Below are positions 26,505 through 34,487 of a stretch of DNA of 64,000 nt, piece after piece. Under the pieces are notes generated by a model. That model saw only the letters and a list, made by a program, of their open reading frames with translations, made no database searches and was not told the origin of the DNA. This DNA is from Sphingomonas telluris (GTDB taxonomy: Bacteria > Pseudomonadota > Alphaproteobacteria > Sphingomonadales > Sphingomonadaceae): assembly GCF_022568775.1 (NCBI RefSeq), contig NZ_JAKZHW010000001.1:1984001-2048000 (forward strand). Direction: 5' to 3'. The position numbers and the translations under genes are program-made. How positions within the stretch are numbered: the stretch's first letter is position 1; each line of letters opens with the position of its first letter.

Positions 26505-27887
26505 ATGTCGCATACATTCGATCGAACCATCCTCCGCGAGTATGACGTCCGCGGAGTTGTCGGAAAAACGCTGAACGAGAGCGACGCGTATGCGCTCGGC
26601 CGCAGCTTCGCCGCGCTCGCCAAGGGCGAAGGCGCGAAGAAGCTGGCCGTGGGCCGCGACGGCCGCACCCACTCGCCCCAGCTGGAGGCCGCCCTCGTCC
26701 GTGGCCTGACCGAGGGCGGCATCGACGTGATCCGCACCGGCGTCGGCCCGAGCCCAATGCTCTATTTCGCGGTCGCCACGCTCGACGTGCAGGGCGGCAT
26801 CCAGGTCACCGGAAGCCACAATCCTCCCGAATATAACGGCTTCAAGATGCTGCTGAACGGCCGCTCGGTGTTCGGCGAGGAAATCCAGCGGCTCGGCCGC
26901 GCCGCTTCCGCCGGCGAATGGTCGACGGGCGAAGGCAAGGTCGAAGAGACCGACATCGTCGACGCCTACGTCGACCGGCTGGTCGAGGACTTTCAGGGCG
27001 GCACGTATCGCGTCGGCTGGGACGTCGGGAACGGCGCCGCCGGACCGGCCGTCGAGAAGCTGATTAAGAAGCTGCCGGGCGAGCATTTTGCCATCCACAC
27101 CGAGGTGGACGGCACCTTCCCGAACCACCATCCCGACCCGACGGTCGAAGCGAACCTCGCCGATCTGAAGGCGCTCGTGGCCGAAAAGAACCTCGACTTC
27201 GGCATCGCCTTCGACGGCGACGCGGACCGCATCGGCGCGGTAGACGCCAAGGGCCGCGTGGTCTGGGGCGACCAGCTGGTGATGATCCTTGCCGAGCCGG
27301 TCCTGAAGGAAAGACCGGGCGCGACCATCATCGCCGACGTGAAGGCCAGCCAGATCCTGTTCGACCGGATTGCCGAGCTCGGCGGGACGCCCCTGATGTG
27401 GAAGACCGGCCACAGCCTCATCAAGTCGAAGATGAAGGACACCAACGCTCCGCTCGCGGGCGAGATGAGCGGCCACATCTTCTTCAAGCACCGCTGGTAC
27501 GGCTTCGACGACGCGCTCTACGCGGGCGTCCGCCTGATCGAAGCGGTCGACCAGTCGGGCAAGTCGCTGACCGAGATCATGGACGAGATGCCGAAATCCA
27601 CCGCGACGCCTGAAATGCGTTTCCCGGTCGACGAGAGCCGCAAATTCGACGTCATCGGGGAGGTGCTGGAGCGCTTGTCAGGCAACGGCGCGCGCGTCGA
27701 CGCCACCGACGGCGCCCGCGTGATGACCGACGACGGCTGGTGGCTGCTGCGCGCTTCGAACACGCAGGACGTGCTAGTCGCTCGTGCCGAGGCGCGTGAC
27801 GAAGCGGGTCTCGAGCGCCTGATGAAGCAGATCGACGACCAGCTCGCCCAGTCGGGCGTGGAGCGCACCGCGAGCGTCGGCCACTAG
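26505..27887 (+). CDS. Phosphomannomutase/phosphoglucomutase
   Basis: A 460-residue alpha-D-phosphohexomutase that interconverts hexose 1- and 6-phosphates for exopolysaccharide and LPS sugar nucleotides. The phosphoserine loop is QVTGSHNPPEYNGFKM near residue 105, the metal loop is AFDGDADRIGAVD near 240, and the sugar loop is GEMSGHIFF near 325. The C-terminal phosphate-binding segment is RASNTQDVLVARAEA. It resembles the bifunctional PgmG/AlgC type found in sphingomonads. Confidence 0.92.
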   Translation: MSHTFDRTILREYDVRGVVGKTLNESDAYALGRSFAALAKGEGAKKLAVGRDGRTHSPQLEAALVRGLTEGGIDVIRTGVGPSPMLYFAVATLDVQGGIQVTGSHNPPEYNGFKMLLNGRSVFGEEIQRLGRAASAGEWSTGEGKVEETDIVDAYVDRLVEDFQGGTYRVGWDVGNGAAGPAVEKLIKKLPGEHFAIHTEVDGTFPNHHPDPTVEANLADLKALVAEKNLDFGIAFDGDADRIGAVDAKGRVVWGDQLVMILAEPVLKERPGATIIADVKASQILFDRIAELGGTPLMWKTGHSLIKSKMKDTNAPLAGEMSGHIFFKHRWYGFDDALYAGVRLIEAVDQSGKSLTEIMDEMPKSTATPEMRFPVDESRKFDVIGEVLERLSGNGARVDATDGARVMTDDGWWLLRASNTQDVLVARAEARDEAGLERLMKQIDDQLAQSGVERTASVGH

Positions 27888-27894
27888 GCCGCAG

Positions 27895-28950
27895 CTAGCG
27901 AGCTCTCTTCGAGCCCCGTTCAGCCACGATCATCGCCCCGACCACGCAGGCGCCGAACAGCGCGCCTTCGAGCATGCTGGTCACCGTCTGAGTGACTGGG
28001 CCGAAGCCGCTTTCGCCGAACAGGTGGCCGACCTGATCGATGCGGAGTCGCGAGTGCGGAAAACTTTGAGCGAGCCGCTCCAGGCTTCCGCCCATCATCG
28101 GCCGCCCGAGGAGCGCGATGACGAGGCCGGCGAAGCCGCCTGTGACGGCACCGATGCCCGCGCCCCTGCGCAGCCGCGGCCTTCCCGCTCTCCAGATCGT
28201 CAGCCAGGCCGCGAGACCGACAGCGGCGCCGAGCACCCCGCCTTCCGCCGGTCCGGTGATGTCGCCGGGCGCTTGGCCAAGGAAGAGATTGGATGCGTCG
28301 CTGCCCAGCAGCTTCACGATGCCGCCGACGACAAGGCCGCCGAAGGCGCCGCCAATGATCGCCCACTGCCATGGCCGACGCGTCACCCGGCGCGCGGCGG
28401 CGATCCCGAATGAGACGCCCGTCGCTCCAATTGTCGCGACTGTGGTCGTAATCGTCAGGAGCACCAGCAGTACGGATAGCGTGCCCATGCCCTCGGAATT
28501 GCCCGCCAAGCCGTAAAACAGACCGCCGACCGCTCCGGCGATTAGGCCGCCCGTCGTGCCAGCCAGTCCCAACCGGACGAACTCTTCCGACGATGCATCA
28601 GCGACTGCAATTGGACGGCTGCCCTGACCCTCAACGCGCTCCACGGGCGCGATGAACCTGTACCCATGCTTCGGCACCGTTTCGATGAAGCGCGGATTGC
28701 CCGCGTCGTCGCCAAGCTGCTTGCGCAGAGTCCGGATGCACTGGGTCAGCGCCTCGTCCGTCACCGGCACGCCGCGCCAGATCTCGTCCATGAAGCGCGT
28801 CTTCGGCACCAGCCTGCCCTGCTCGCTCACCAGCAATGCGAGGGCATCCAGGTAGCGACCGTTCAGCTCGACCGTCTCGCTACCGCGCCTGAGCTGGCGA
28901 TCCTGCGGGTCGAGCGAGAAGGCTTCGAAGCGGAAACTGCCGGAACTCAT
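27895..28950 (-). CDS. Winged-helix (OmpR-type) regulator with a membrane region, CadC-like
   Basis: A 351-residue protein. Residues 1-105 form an OmpR/PhoB-type winged helix (LNGRYLDALALLVSEQGRLV, EALTQCIRTLRKQLGD, FIETVPKHGYRFIAPVE). The rest is Gly/Ala-rich with several hydrophobic segments such as GLIAGAVGGLFYGLAG and VLLVLLTITTTVATIGATG. This suggests a membrane-integrated transcription factor like CadC/ToxR, but with a polytopic rather than single-pass C-terminal part. Target genes are unknown. Confidence 0.78.
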   Translation of the reverse strand: MSSGSFRFEAFSLDPQDRQLRRGSETVELNGRYLDALALLVSEQGRLVPKTRFMDEIWRGVPVTDEALTQCIRTLRKQLGDDAGNPRFIETVPKHGYRFIAPVERVEGQGSRPIAVADASSEEFVRLGLAGTTGGLIAGAVGGLFYGLAGNSEGMGTLSVLLVLLTITTTVATIGATGVSFGIAAARRVTRRPWQWAIIGGAFGGLVVGGIVKLLGSDASNLFLGQAPGDITGPAEGGVLGAAVGLAAWLTIWRAGRPRLRRGAGIGAVTGGFAGLVIALLGRPMMGGSLERLAQSFPHSRLRIDQVGHLFGESGFGPVTQTVTSMLEGALFGACVVGAMIVAERGSKRAR

Positions 28951-29059
28951 CGTGCCGCATGTGAAGCCGCATCCACGCGCGGAGGCAAGGGAATGCTGTC
29001 CCTTCGGCGATGCGTGATCAACCGTAGGAACGTCGCGCCAACGCCCGAGTTAGCTCCGG

Positions 29060-29533
29060 ATGTTCCTGGACGAGCGTACAATTGCGACCGCGCTGCTCTC
29101 TTTCGTGTCGGCGGCGTGCAGCATCCCGAAGGACCCTGAAGGCACGAGCGAGCGCATCGCCTCGACTCATGAGCTTCGCGTCGGCGTCACGGACAATCCG
29201 CCGTGGGTCAGCGCCACTCACGGTGAACCTGGCGGGATCGAGGCGGAGCTCGTGCGAAAGTTTGCCAAGAGCGTCCATGCCGATGTTCTGTGGACCACCG
29301 GCAGCGAGAGCGTGCTCGTAGAGGCTTTGAAGCGGCATGAGCTCGATGTGGTGATCGGCGGCTTCGAGAAGCGAACCCAATGGAGCTCGCAGGCCGGGAT
29401 CACGCAACCTTTTGCGAAGGACGCCGATGGGAAGAAACATGTCTTCCTCGCGGCGCCTGGAGAGAACGGCTTCATCCTCAATCTCGATCGCTTCCTGACC
29501 GAGCGCCAGCGCGATTCGGGAGGCGCGTCTTGA
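29060..29533 (+). CDS. Short SBP-like lipoprotein (single-lobe solute-binding domain)
   Basis: A 157-residue protein. A lipobox-like SAAC at about residues 17-20 suggests lipidation. Then comes the start of a family-3 solute-binding domain (ELRVGVTDNPPWV, GGIEAELVRKFA, EALKRHELDVVIGG, TQPFA). The expected second lobe of about 100 residues is missing: the chain passes directly to the final helix (NGFILNLDRFLTERQ). It overlaps the CDF gene start by TTGA. A normal SBP is about 230-260 residues, so this is a compact variant, perhaps a periplasmic sensor or chaperone for the transporter. Confidence 0.6.
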   Translation: MFLDERTIATALLSFVSAACSIPKDPEGTSERIASTHELRVGVTDNPPWVSATHGEPGGIEAELVRKFAKSVHADVLWTTGSESVLVEALKRHELDVVIGGFEKRTQWSSQAGITQPFAKDADGKKHVFLAAPGENGFILNLDRFLTERQRDSGGAS

Positions 29534-30502
29534 AAAGCCTTCCGGCCCATCCCGAAGCGGAAGCGGAGCTGAAAAAGGCGCACCGCCTCGCCTGGCTGAC
29601 GCTACTCTACAATTGCACAGCCATTGCGATGCTCTTCGTGGTGATGGGCGGCTCGCAAGCCCTCAAGACGGAGCTAACCGGGGAGCTGCTCAGCTTCATT
29701 CCGCCGGTGCTTTTTCTCGTCGGCGACAGGATCAGCCGCCGCGAGCCCAACGAGCGATATCCCTTCGGATACGAGCGCGCCGTCAGTGCAGGCTACGTGG
29801 GCTCGGCTGTCGCTTTGCTCGGCGTCGGGGCATACCTGCTCGTGGACGGCGCGATGAAGCTGGTGATGCAGGAGCATCCAACCATCGGAGGCTTCCCTAT
29901 ATTCGGCCACGTCATTTGGACCGGTTGGCTCGCCTACGGAGTCCTCCTATGGAGCGCGATCCCCGCGTTCTTCCTAGGCCGGGCCAAGCGGCGGGCAGCC
30001 GAGACACTCCACGACAAGACCCTCGCTGCGGACGCCGAGATCAACACTGCAGACTGGCAGAGCGCCACCGCGGCCATGATCGGGATCACCGGTGTCGGTC
30101 TGGGCTATTGGTGGACGGACTCCGTCGCAGCCGTGCTGATTTCGCTCGAGATCATCCGCAGCGGCTGGTCCGAATTGAGGACGTCGCTCGGCGACATCGC
30201 CGACCGCAGGCCTCTCGCCCTAACTGTCGAAGGACGAAGAACCCCTGCCCGACATGCTCGCGCAATCGCTGCGCCGGCGGAAATGGGTGAAAGACGTGGT
30301 CGTCCGAGTTCGCGAACGTGGCCGTGAATTCACCGCGGAGGCGCATGTCATTCCTGTTGGCGAAGACGGACTGCTCGACCACATCAGGGAGGCGAGCGCA
30401 AATCCGAGGGGAATCGATCCGCGGCTTGCGGAACTCACCATCGCACCGGTGCAGGAATTCCCCAAGGACATCGAGAAAGCGCGGCGGCGGGCACCGGCGT
30501 AG
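29530..30502 (+). pseudogene. Cation diffusion facilitator (CDF) transporter, frameshifted
   Basis: Starts at TTG 29530, overlapping the upstream stop. The first part reads through the CDF membrane domain (LTLLYNCTAIAMLFVVMGGS, VLFLVGDRIS with EPNERYPFGYERA, NTADWQSATAAMIG) to SLGDIADRRPLAL near 30220. There the frame continues into unrelated sequence ending at 30327. The CDF cytosolic C-terminal domain resumes in the next frame from about 30224 (LSKDEEPLPDML, then WVKDVVVRVRERGREFTAEA) to the stop at 30502. One extra base (or two missing) around 30215-30232 explains this. It may be a real mutation or a sequence error. Confidence 0.75.
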
Positions 30503-30505
30503 CGG

Positions 30506-31504
30506 TCAATCGTCCTCGTCTTCGTAGCCGACGAGGTTCAGCTCCCGCGCCTTGATCTGGTGGAGCATGCACCAGTGCTTCAGCGCTTCCTCGCGACCGT
30601 GCGTGATCCACACCTCGCGCGGCTGGAGCTCTCGGATGGTGCAGGTCAGCTCGTCCCAGTCGGCATGGTCAGAGATCACGAGGGGCAGCTCGATGTTCGA
30701 CTGCCGAGCACGCTGGCGGATGCGCATCCAGCCGGATGCCATCGCCGTCACGGGGTCCGGCAGGCGCCGCGACCAGCGGTCGTTGAGGGCGGACGGCGGA
30801 GCGATGACGATGTGGCCCGCCATCTCTTGCTTCGGAACGCCCGCGCAATGGCGCATCTCGCCCAGCGACACGCCCAGTTCCTCATAGAGCCGGCACAGGC
30901 GCTCGACGGCGCCGTGATAATAGATCGGCTGCTCGTGCCCACGCCGCCGAAGCTCGGTGATGACCCGCTGCGCCTTTCCGAGCGCATAGGCTCCGACCAG
31001 CACCGACCGCGATGGATCGGAATGCAGGCGGTGAAGGAGCCTGTCGATCTCGCTGCCGGTGTCTGGGTGGCGGAACACCGGCAGCCCGAAGGTCGCCTCG
31101 GTGATGAAGATGTCGCACGGCACCGGCTCGAACGGCGCGCAGGTCGGGTCCTCGCGGCGCTTGTAGTCGCCTGATACGACGATCCGCTCCCCCGCATGGT
31201 CGAGCACGATCTGCGCAGACCCGAGCACGTGACCGGCCGGAACGAAGGTCACGTCGACCTCGCCGATGCGCACGCTTTCGCCATAGGCCATCGGCACGCC
31301 GTTCTGGTCGCCATAGCGCACGCCCATGATCGCCAAGGTCTCCGGCGTCGCCCAGACGCGCGAGTGTCCGCCGCGCGCGTGATCCGCATGTCCGTGAGTG
31401 ACGAGCGCGCGCTCCTTGCGCTGCGAAGGATCGATCCACGCGTCCGCCGGGCGAACGTAGATGCCCTCCGGAAAAGGCTCTATCCAGGAACCGAGGCGCG
31501 CCAT
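30506..31504 (-). CDS. Ligase-associated DNA exonuclease (MBL fold)
   Basis: A 332-residue metallo-beta-lactamase/beta-CASP-type nuclease of the family encoded with Lhr helicase, ATP-dependent ligase and PdeM. The metal motif is VTHGHADHARGGH near residues 35-47. Later segments are VPAGHVLGSAQIVL, VSGDYKRREDPTC and VISDHADWDEL. It begins with ATG 31504 and is divergent from the small membrane gene and lhr. In most genomes the ligase lies next to it; here none is present. Confidence 0.9.
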   Translation of the reverse strand: MARLGSWIEPFPEGIYVRPADAWIDPSQRKERALVTHGHADHARGGHSRVWATPETLAIMGVRYGDQNGVPMAYGESVRIGEVDVTFVPAGHVLGSAQIVLDHAGERIVVSGDYKRREDPTCAPFEPVPCDIFITEATFGLPVFRHPDTGSEIDRLLHRLHSDPSRSVLVGAYALGKAQRVITELRRRGHEQPIYYHGAVERLCRLYEELGVSLGEMRHCAGVPKQEMAGHIVIAPPSALNDRWSRRLPDPVTAMASGWMRIRQRARQSNIELPLVISDHADWDELTCTIRELQPREVWITHGREEALKHWCMLHQIKARELNLVGYEDEDD

Positions 31505-31556
31505 CGGGAGCTATATAGGCGAGAAACCGTAGAGTTCCCGCGAGGAGGAAAGCTTC

Positions 31557-31745
31557 ATGGACGAGACGTTGGTGGGACTAATGGAAATTGTCGGCCCGCT
31601 GATCCTGCTGGTGCTGTTAGTCTGGGTCGTCGTGCGGAGCCGCAGGCGCCGTGACGAACCGCCGCAGAGCGTCACCGAGCAGGCGACGCGCGACGCCTAC
31701 CGGGCAGAGGAAGAGCTGCGGCGCGAGGGACTTGACGACCGCTGA
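31557..31745 (+). CDS. Small single-pass membrane protein upstream of lhr
   Basis: A 62-residue protein with one transmembrane helix at about residues 9-26 (EIVGPLILLVLLVWVVV), an arginine-rich cytosolic edge (RSRRRRDE) and a charged helical tail. A strong GAGGAGGAAAG precedes the ATG. Its TGA is overlapped by the presumed CTG start of lhr. Function is unknown; it may serve mainly to couple translation of the helicase. Confidence 0.7.
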   Translation: MDETLVGLMEIVGPLILLVLLVWVVVRSRRRRDEPPQSVTEQATRDAYRAEEELRREGLDDR

Positions 31746-34159
31746 GCGAAGGCCGCGATCTCCCTGATGTCGTAAACAGCTGGTTCGCCGAACGCGGATG
31801 GGCTCCGCGTCGCCATCAGCTCGAAATGCTGGAAGCCGCGCGCGCAGGGAAGAACGCGCTGCTGGTCGCTGCGACCGGGTCGGGCAAGACGCTCGCGGGT
31901 TTCCTGCCGACCATCTGCGAGCTTGCCGAGAACCCGAGCGAAGGGCTGCACACCCTCTACATCTCGCCGCTCAAGGCTTTGGCCGTCGACGTTCAACGCA
32001 ACCTGCTCGGCCCGATCGAGGAGATGGGTCTGCCGATCCGCGTCGAAACGCGGACGGGCGACACGCCGTCGGACCGCAAGGCGCGGCAGCGGATCAGACC
32101 GCCGCAGGTGCTGCTGACCACACCGGAGTCGCTCAGTCTCCTGCTCAGTTATCCCGACAGCTTCACCTTGTTCGAGAACCTGCGGACCATCGTAGTCGAC
32201 GAGCTTCATGGATTCGCGAAGGAGAAACGGGGGGACCTGTTGTCGCTGTCTATGGCGCGGCTCCAGAAGATTGCGCCGGACCTGCGGCGGGTCGGACTGT
32301 CTGCAACGATCAGCGATCCCGAGGCCTACCGCAGCTGGCTCGCTCCGGACGCGGACATGGACGAGGTCGAGCTGGTCATCGGCGACCCCGGCGCAGAGCC
32401 CGACCTGTCGATCCTGATCCCGGAGGGCCGCATTCCCTGGGGCGGCCACTCAGGCCGCCACGCAGCGCGCGAGGTCATGGACCTCATAGAGCGGCACAAG
32501 ACCACGCTCGTCTTCTGCAACACGCGCAGCCTCGCCGAGCTGATCTTCCAGGACCTGTGGGCTGTGAACGACAAGGCGCTGCCGATCGGCATTCATCACG
32601 GCAGCCTTGCGCAGGAAGCGCGGCGCAAGGTCGAGGCGGCGATGGCGGCGGGCAAGCTCCGCGGTCTCGTCGCGACGGCGAGCCTTGATCTGGGCATCGA
32701 CTGGGGCGACGTCGACCTCGTTGTCCAGATGGGCGCGCCGAAGGGCAGCTCACGCCTGCTCCAGCGAATCGGGCGCGCCAACCATCGGCTCGACGAGCCG
32801 AGCGAAGGCACGATCGTGCCCGGCAACCGCTTCGAATATCTTGAAGCGCGTGCGGCGCTCGACGCGATCGACGAGGGCGAGCTCGATCCGGAGACGTTCC
32901 GGCCCGGGACGCTCGACGTGCTTGCCCAGCACATTCTGGCCATGGCCGTGGCTGCGCCGTTCCAGGAGCAGGAACTGCTGGCGGAGATTCGCTCGGCCGC
33001 ACCCTATGCGGGCCTCAAGGACGAGACATTCGCCGAAGTCCTGAACTTCATCGCCACCGGCGGCTATGCGCTTAAGGCGTACGACCGCTTCCGCCGCCTC
33101 GTGAACGAAGGCAACGGCCAGTGGCGCATCGCGCGTCCGCAAATTGCACAGCAGCATCGCCTCAACGCCGGCGTTATCGTCGAGCAGCCGCTCCTGACCG
33201 TCCGCTTCCGCAACGGCCGCAAGCTGGGGACGATCGAGGAAGGCTATGCCTCAACCCTCACCGTCGGCGATCACTTCTACTTCTCCGGCCTCAGCCTGGA
33301 AGTGGAGCAGTTCAAGGACACTGACGTCATCGTTCGCGCGTCATCCAAGCAGGCGCGGATCGTCACCTACGGCGGGCAGCGCATGTCGATGTCTACGCAC
33401 CTCGCCAACCGCGTCCGGCACATGCTGGCCGACCGGAACGAGTGGCACCGCTTTCCCGACGACGTCCGCGACTGGCTGGAGGTGCAGGACCGCAAGTCGG
33501 TCATCCCCGAACCTCACCAACTGCTCGTTGAGACGTTCGAGCACGAAAAACTGCACTACATGGTCGCCTACAGCTTCGAAGGCTGGAACGCGCACCAGTC
33601 GCTCGGGATGCTGATTACCCGGCGTATGGAGAATGCGGGCCTGAAGCCACTCGGCTTTGTCGCCAACGATTACGGACTTGCCTGCTACGGGTTGGAGCCG
33701 ATCCGCGATCCCAAGACCCTCTTTTCGGCCGATATCCTCGAACAGGAGTTCGTCGACTGGGTCGAACAGAGCATGCTGCTGAAGACCGCCTTCCGCGAAG
33801 TCGCGGTGATCGGCGGGCTCGTCGAACGGCACCATCCCGGGAAGAAAAAGAGTGGCCGCCAGGTCAGCTTCTCGACCGACCTCATCTACGACGTGCTGCG
33901 CCGCTACGAGCCGGAGCACCTGTTGCTACGTGCTGCGTGGAACGACGCCCGCGCCCGGATGACGGAGCTCGGCCGCCTCGTCCGCCTCGTCGACCGCGCC
34001 TCCGCCACCATGCTCCACGTCGACACGGGCCGCATCACGCCCATGGCGGTGCCCCTCATGGTCATCGTCGGCCGCGAGGCACTGCCGCCCGGCGCGGAAG
34101 CCGACGCCAGCCTTCTCATCCAGGCGCAGGAATTGGCCGACGAAGCGATGCGTGTCTGA
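31742..34159 (+). CDS. lhr: Ligase-associated DEXH-box helicase (Lhr family)
   Basis: About 805 residues. Walker A is VAATGSGKTLAGFLP, the DExH box is VVDELHGFAKEKRG, and motif VI is RLLQRIGRANHR. The winged-helix and Lhr core C-terminal domains follow (GKKKSGRQVSFSTDLIYDVLR). These 3'-5' helicases act in DNA-damage response. The first ATG in frame is 31826, but the conserved N-terminal WFAERGWAPRRHQLEM lies upstream of it. The only plausible initiator in the open frame is CTG 31742, in a CTGA overlap with the preceding stop, so I start there. Confidence 0.9.
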   Translation: MSEGRDLPDVVNSWFAERGWAPRRHQLEMLEAARAGKNALLVAATGSGKTLAGFLPTICELAENPSEGLHTLYISPLKALAVDVQRNLLGPIEEMGLPIRVETRTGDTPSDRKARQRIRPPQVLLTTPESLSLLLSYPDSFTLFENLRTIVVDELHGFAKEKRGDLLSLSMARLQKIAPDLRRVGLSATISDPEAYRSWLAPDADMDEVELVIGDPGAEPDLSILIPEGRIPWGGHSGRHAAREVMDLIERHKTTLVFCNTRSLAELIFQDLWAVNDKALPIGIHHGSLAQEARRKVEAAMAAGKLRGLVATASLDLGIDWGDVDLVVQMGAPKGSSRLLQRIGRANHRLDEPSEGTIVPGNRFEYLEARAALDAIDEGELDPETFRPGTLDVLAQHILAMAVAAPFQEQELLAEIRSAAPYAGLKDETFAEVLNFIATGGYALKAYDRFRRLVNEGNGQWRIARPQIAQQHRLNAGVIVEQPLLTVRFRNGRKLGTIEEGYASTLTVGDHFYFSGLSLEVEQFKDTDVIVRASSKQARIVTYGGQRMSMSTHLANRVRHMLADRNEWHRFPDDVRDWLEVQDRKSVIPEPHQLLVETFEHEKLHYMVAYSFEGWNAHQSLGMLITRRMENAGLKPLGFVANDYGLACYGLEPIRDPKTLFSADILEQEFVDWVEQSMLLKTAFREVAVIGGLVERHHPGKKKSGRQVSFSTDLIYDVLRRYEPEHLLLRAAWNDARARMTELGRLVRLVDRASATMLHVDTGRITPMAVPLMVIVGREALPPGAEADASLLIQAQELADEAMRV

Positions 34160-34205
34160 GACGGCGTTCATTGCGCAGCGGGGTTGGGCCTGCCAAGCTA
34201 AGCGC

Positions 34206-34487
34206 ATGAAGTCGCTCGCATTCGCAGCTGTGCTGCCTGTCCTCCTATCCGGCTGCGTCGTCGGAACCGTCGCCGGCGCCGCCGTCGATGTCGTCACTTT
34301 GCCAGTCAAGGTCGCGTCCGCTGGCGTGGACGCGGTAACGACGAGCCAGTCCGAAGCCGACGAAAAGCGCGGCCGCGAGCTTCGCAAGCAGGATGAAAAG
34401 CGCGGCAAGCTAGCGCGCGCCATGGCCGACCGGTGCCGCAAGGGCCGGCCGTTGCCGACCGACACTTGCGCCACACAGCCGAACTAG
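34206..34487 (+). CDS. Small lipoprotein downstream of lhr
   Basis: A 93-residue protein with a lipoprotein signal (FAAVLPVLLSGC, Cys at residue about 17), a Val/Ala-rich segment and a charged helical tail (SEADEKRGRELRKQDEKRGK). Similar proteins occur beside repair genes in sphingomonads, as I recall. ATG 34206 is chosen since the upstream in-frame start at 34152 would bury the signal. Its stop shares the palindrome CTAG with the convergent M20 gene. Confidence 0.7.
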   Translation: MKSLAFAAVLPVLLSGCVVGTVAGAAVDVVTLPVKVASAGVDAVTTSQSEADEKRGRELRKQDEKRGKLARAMADRCRKGRPLPTDTCATQPN

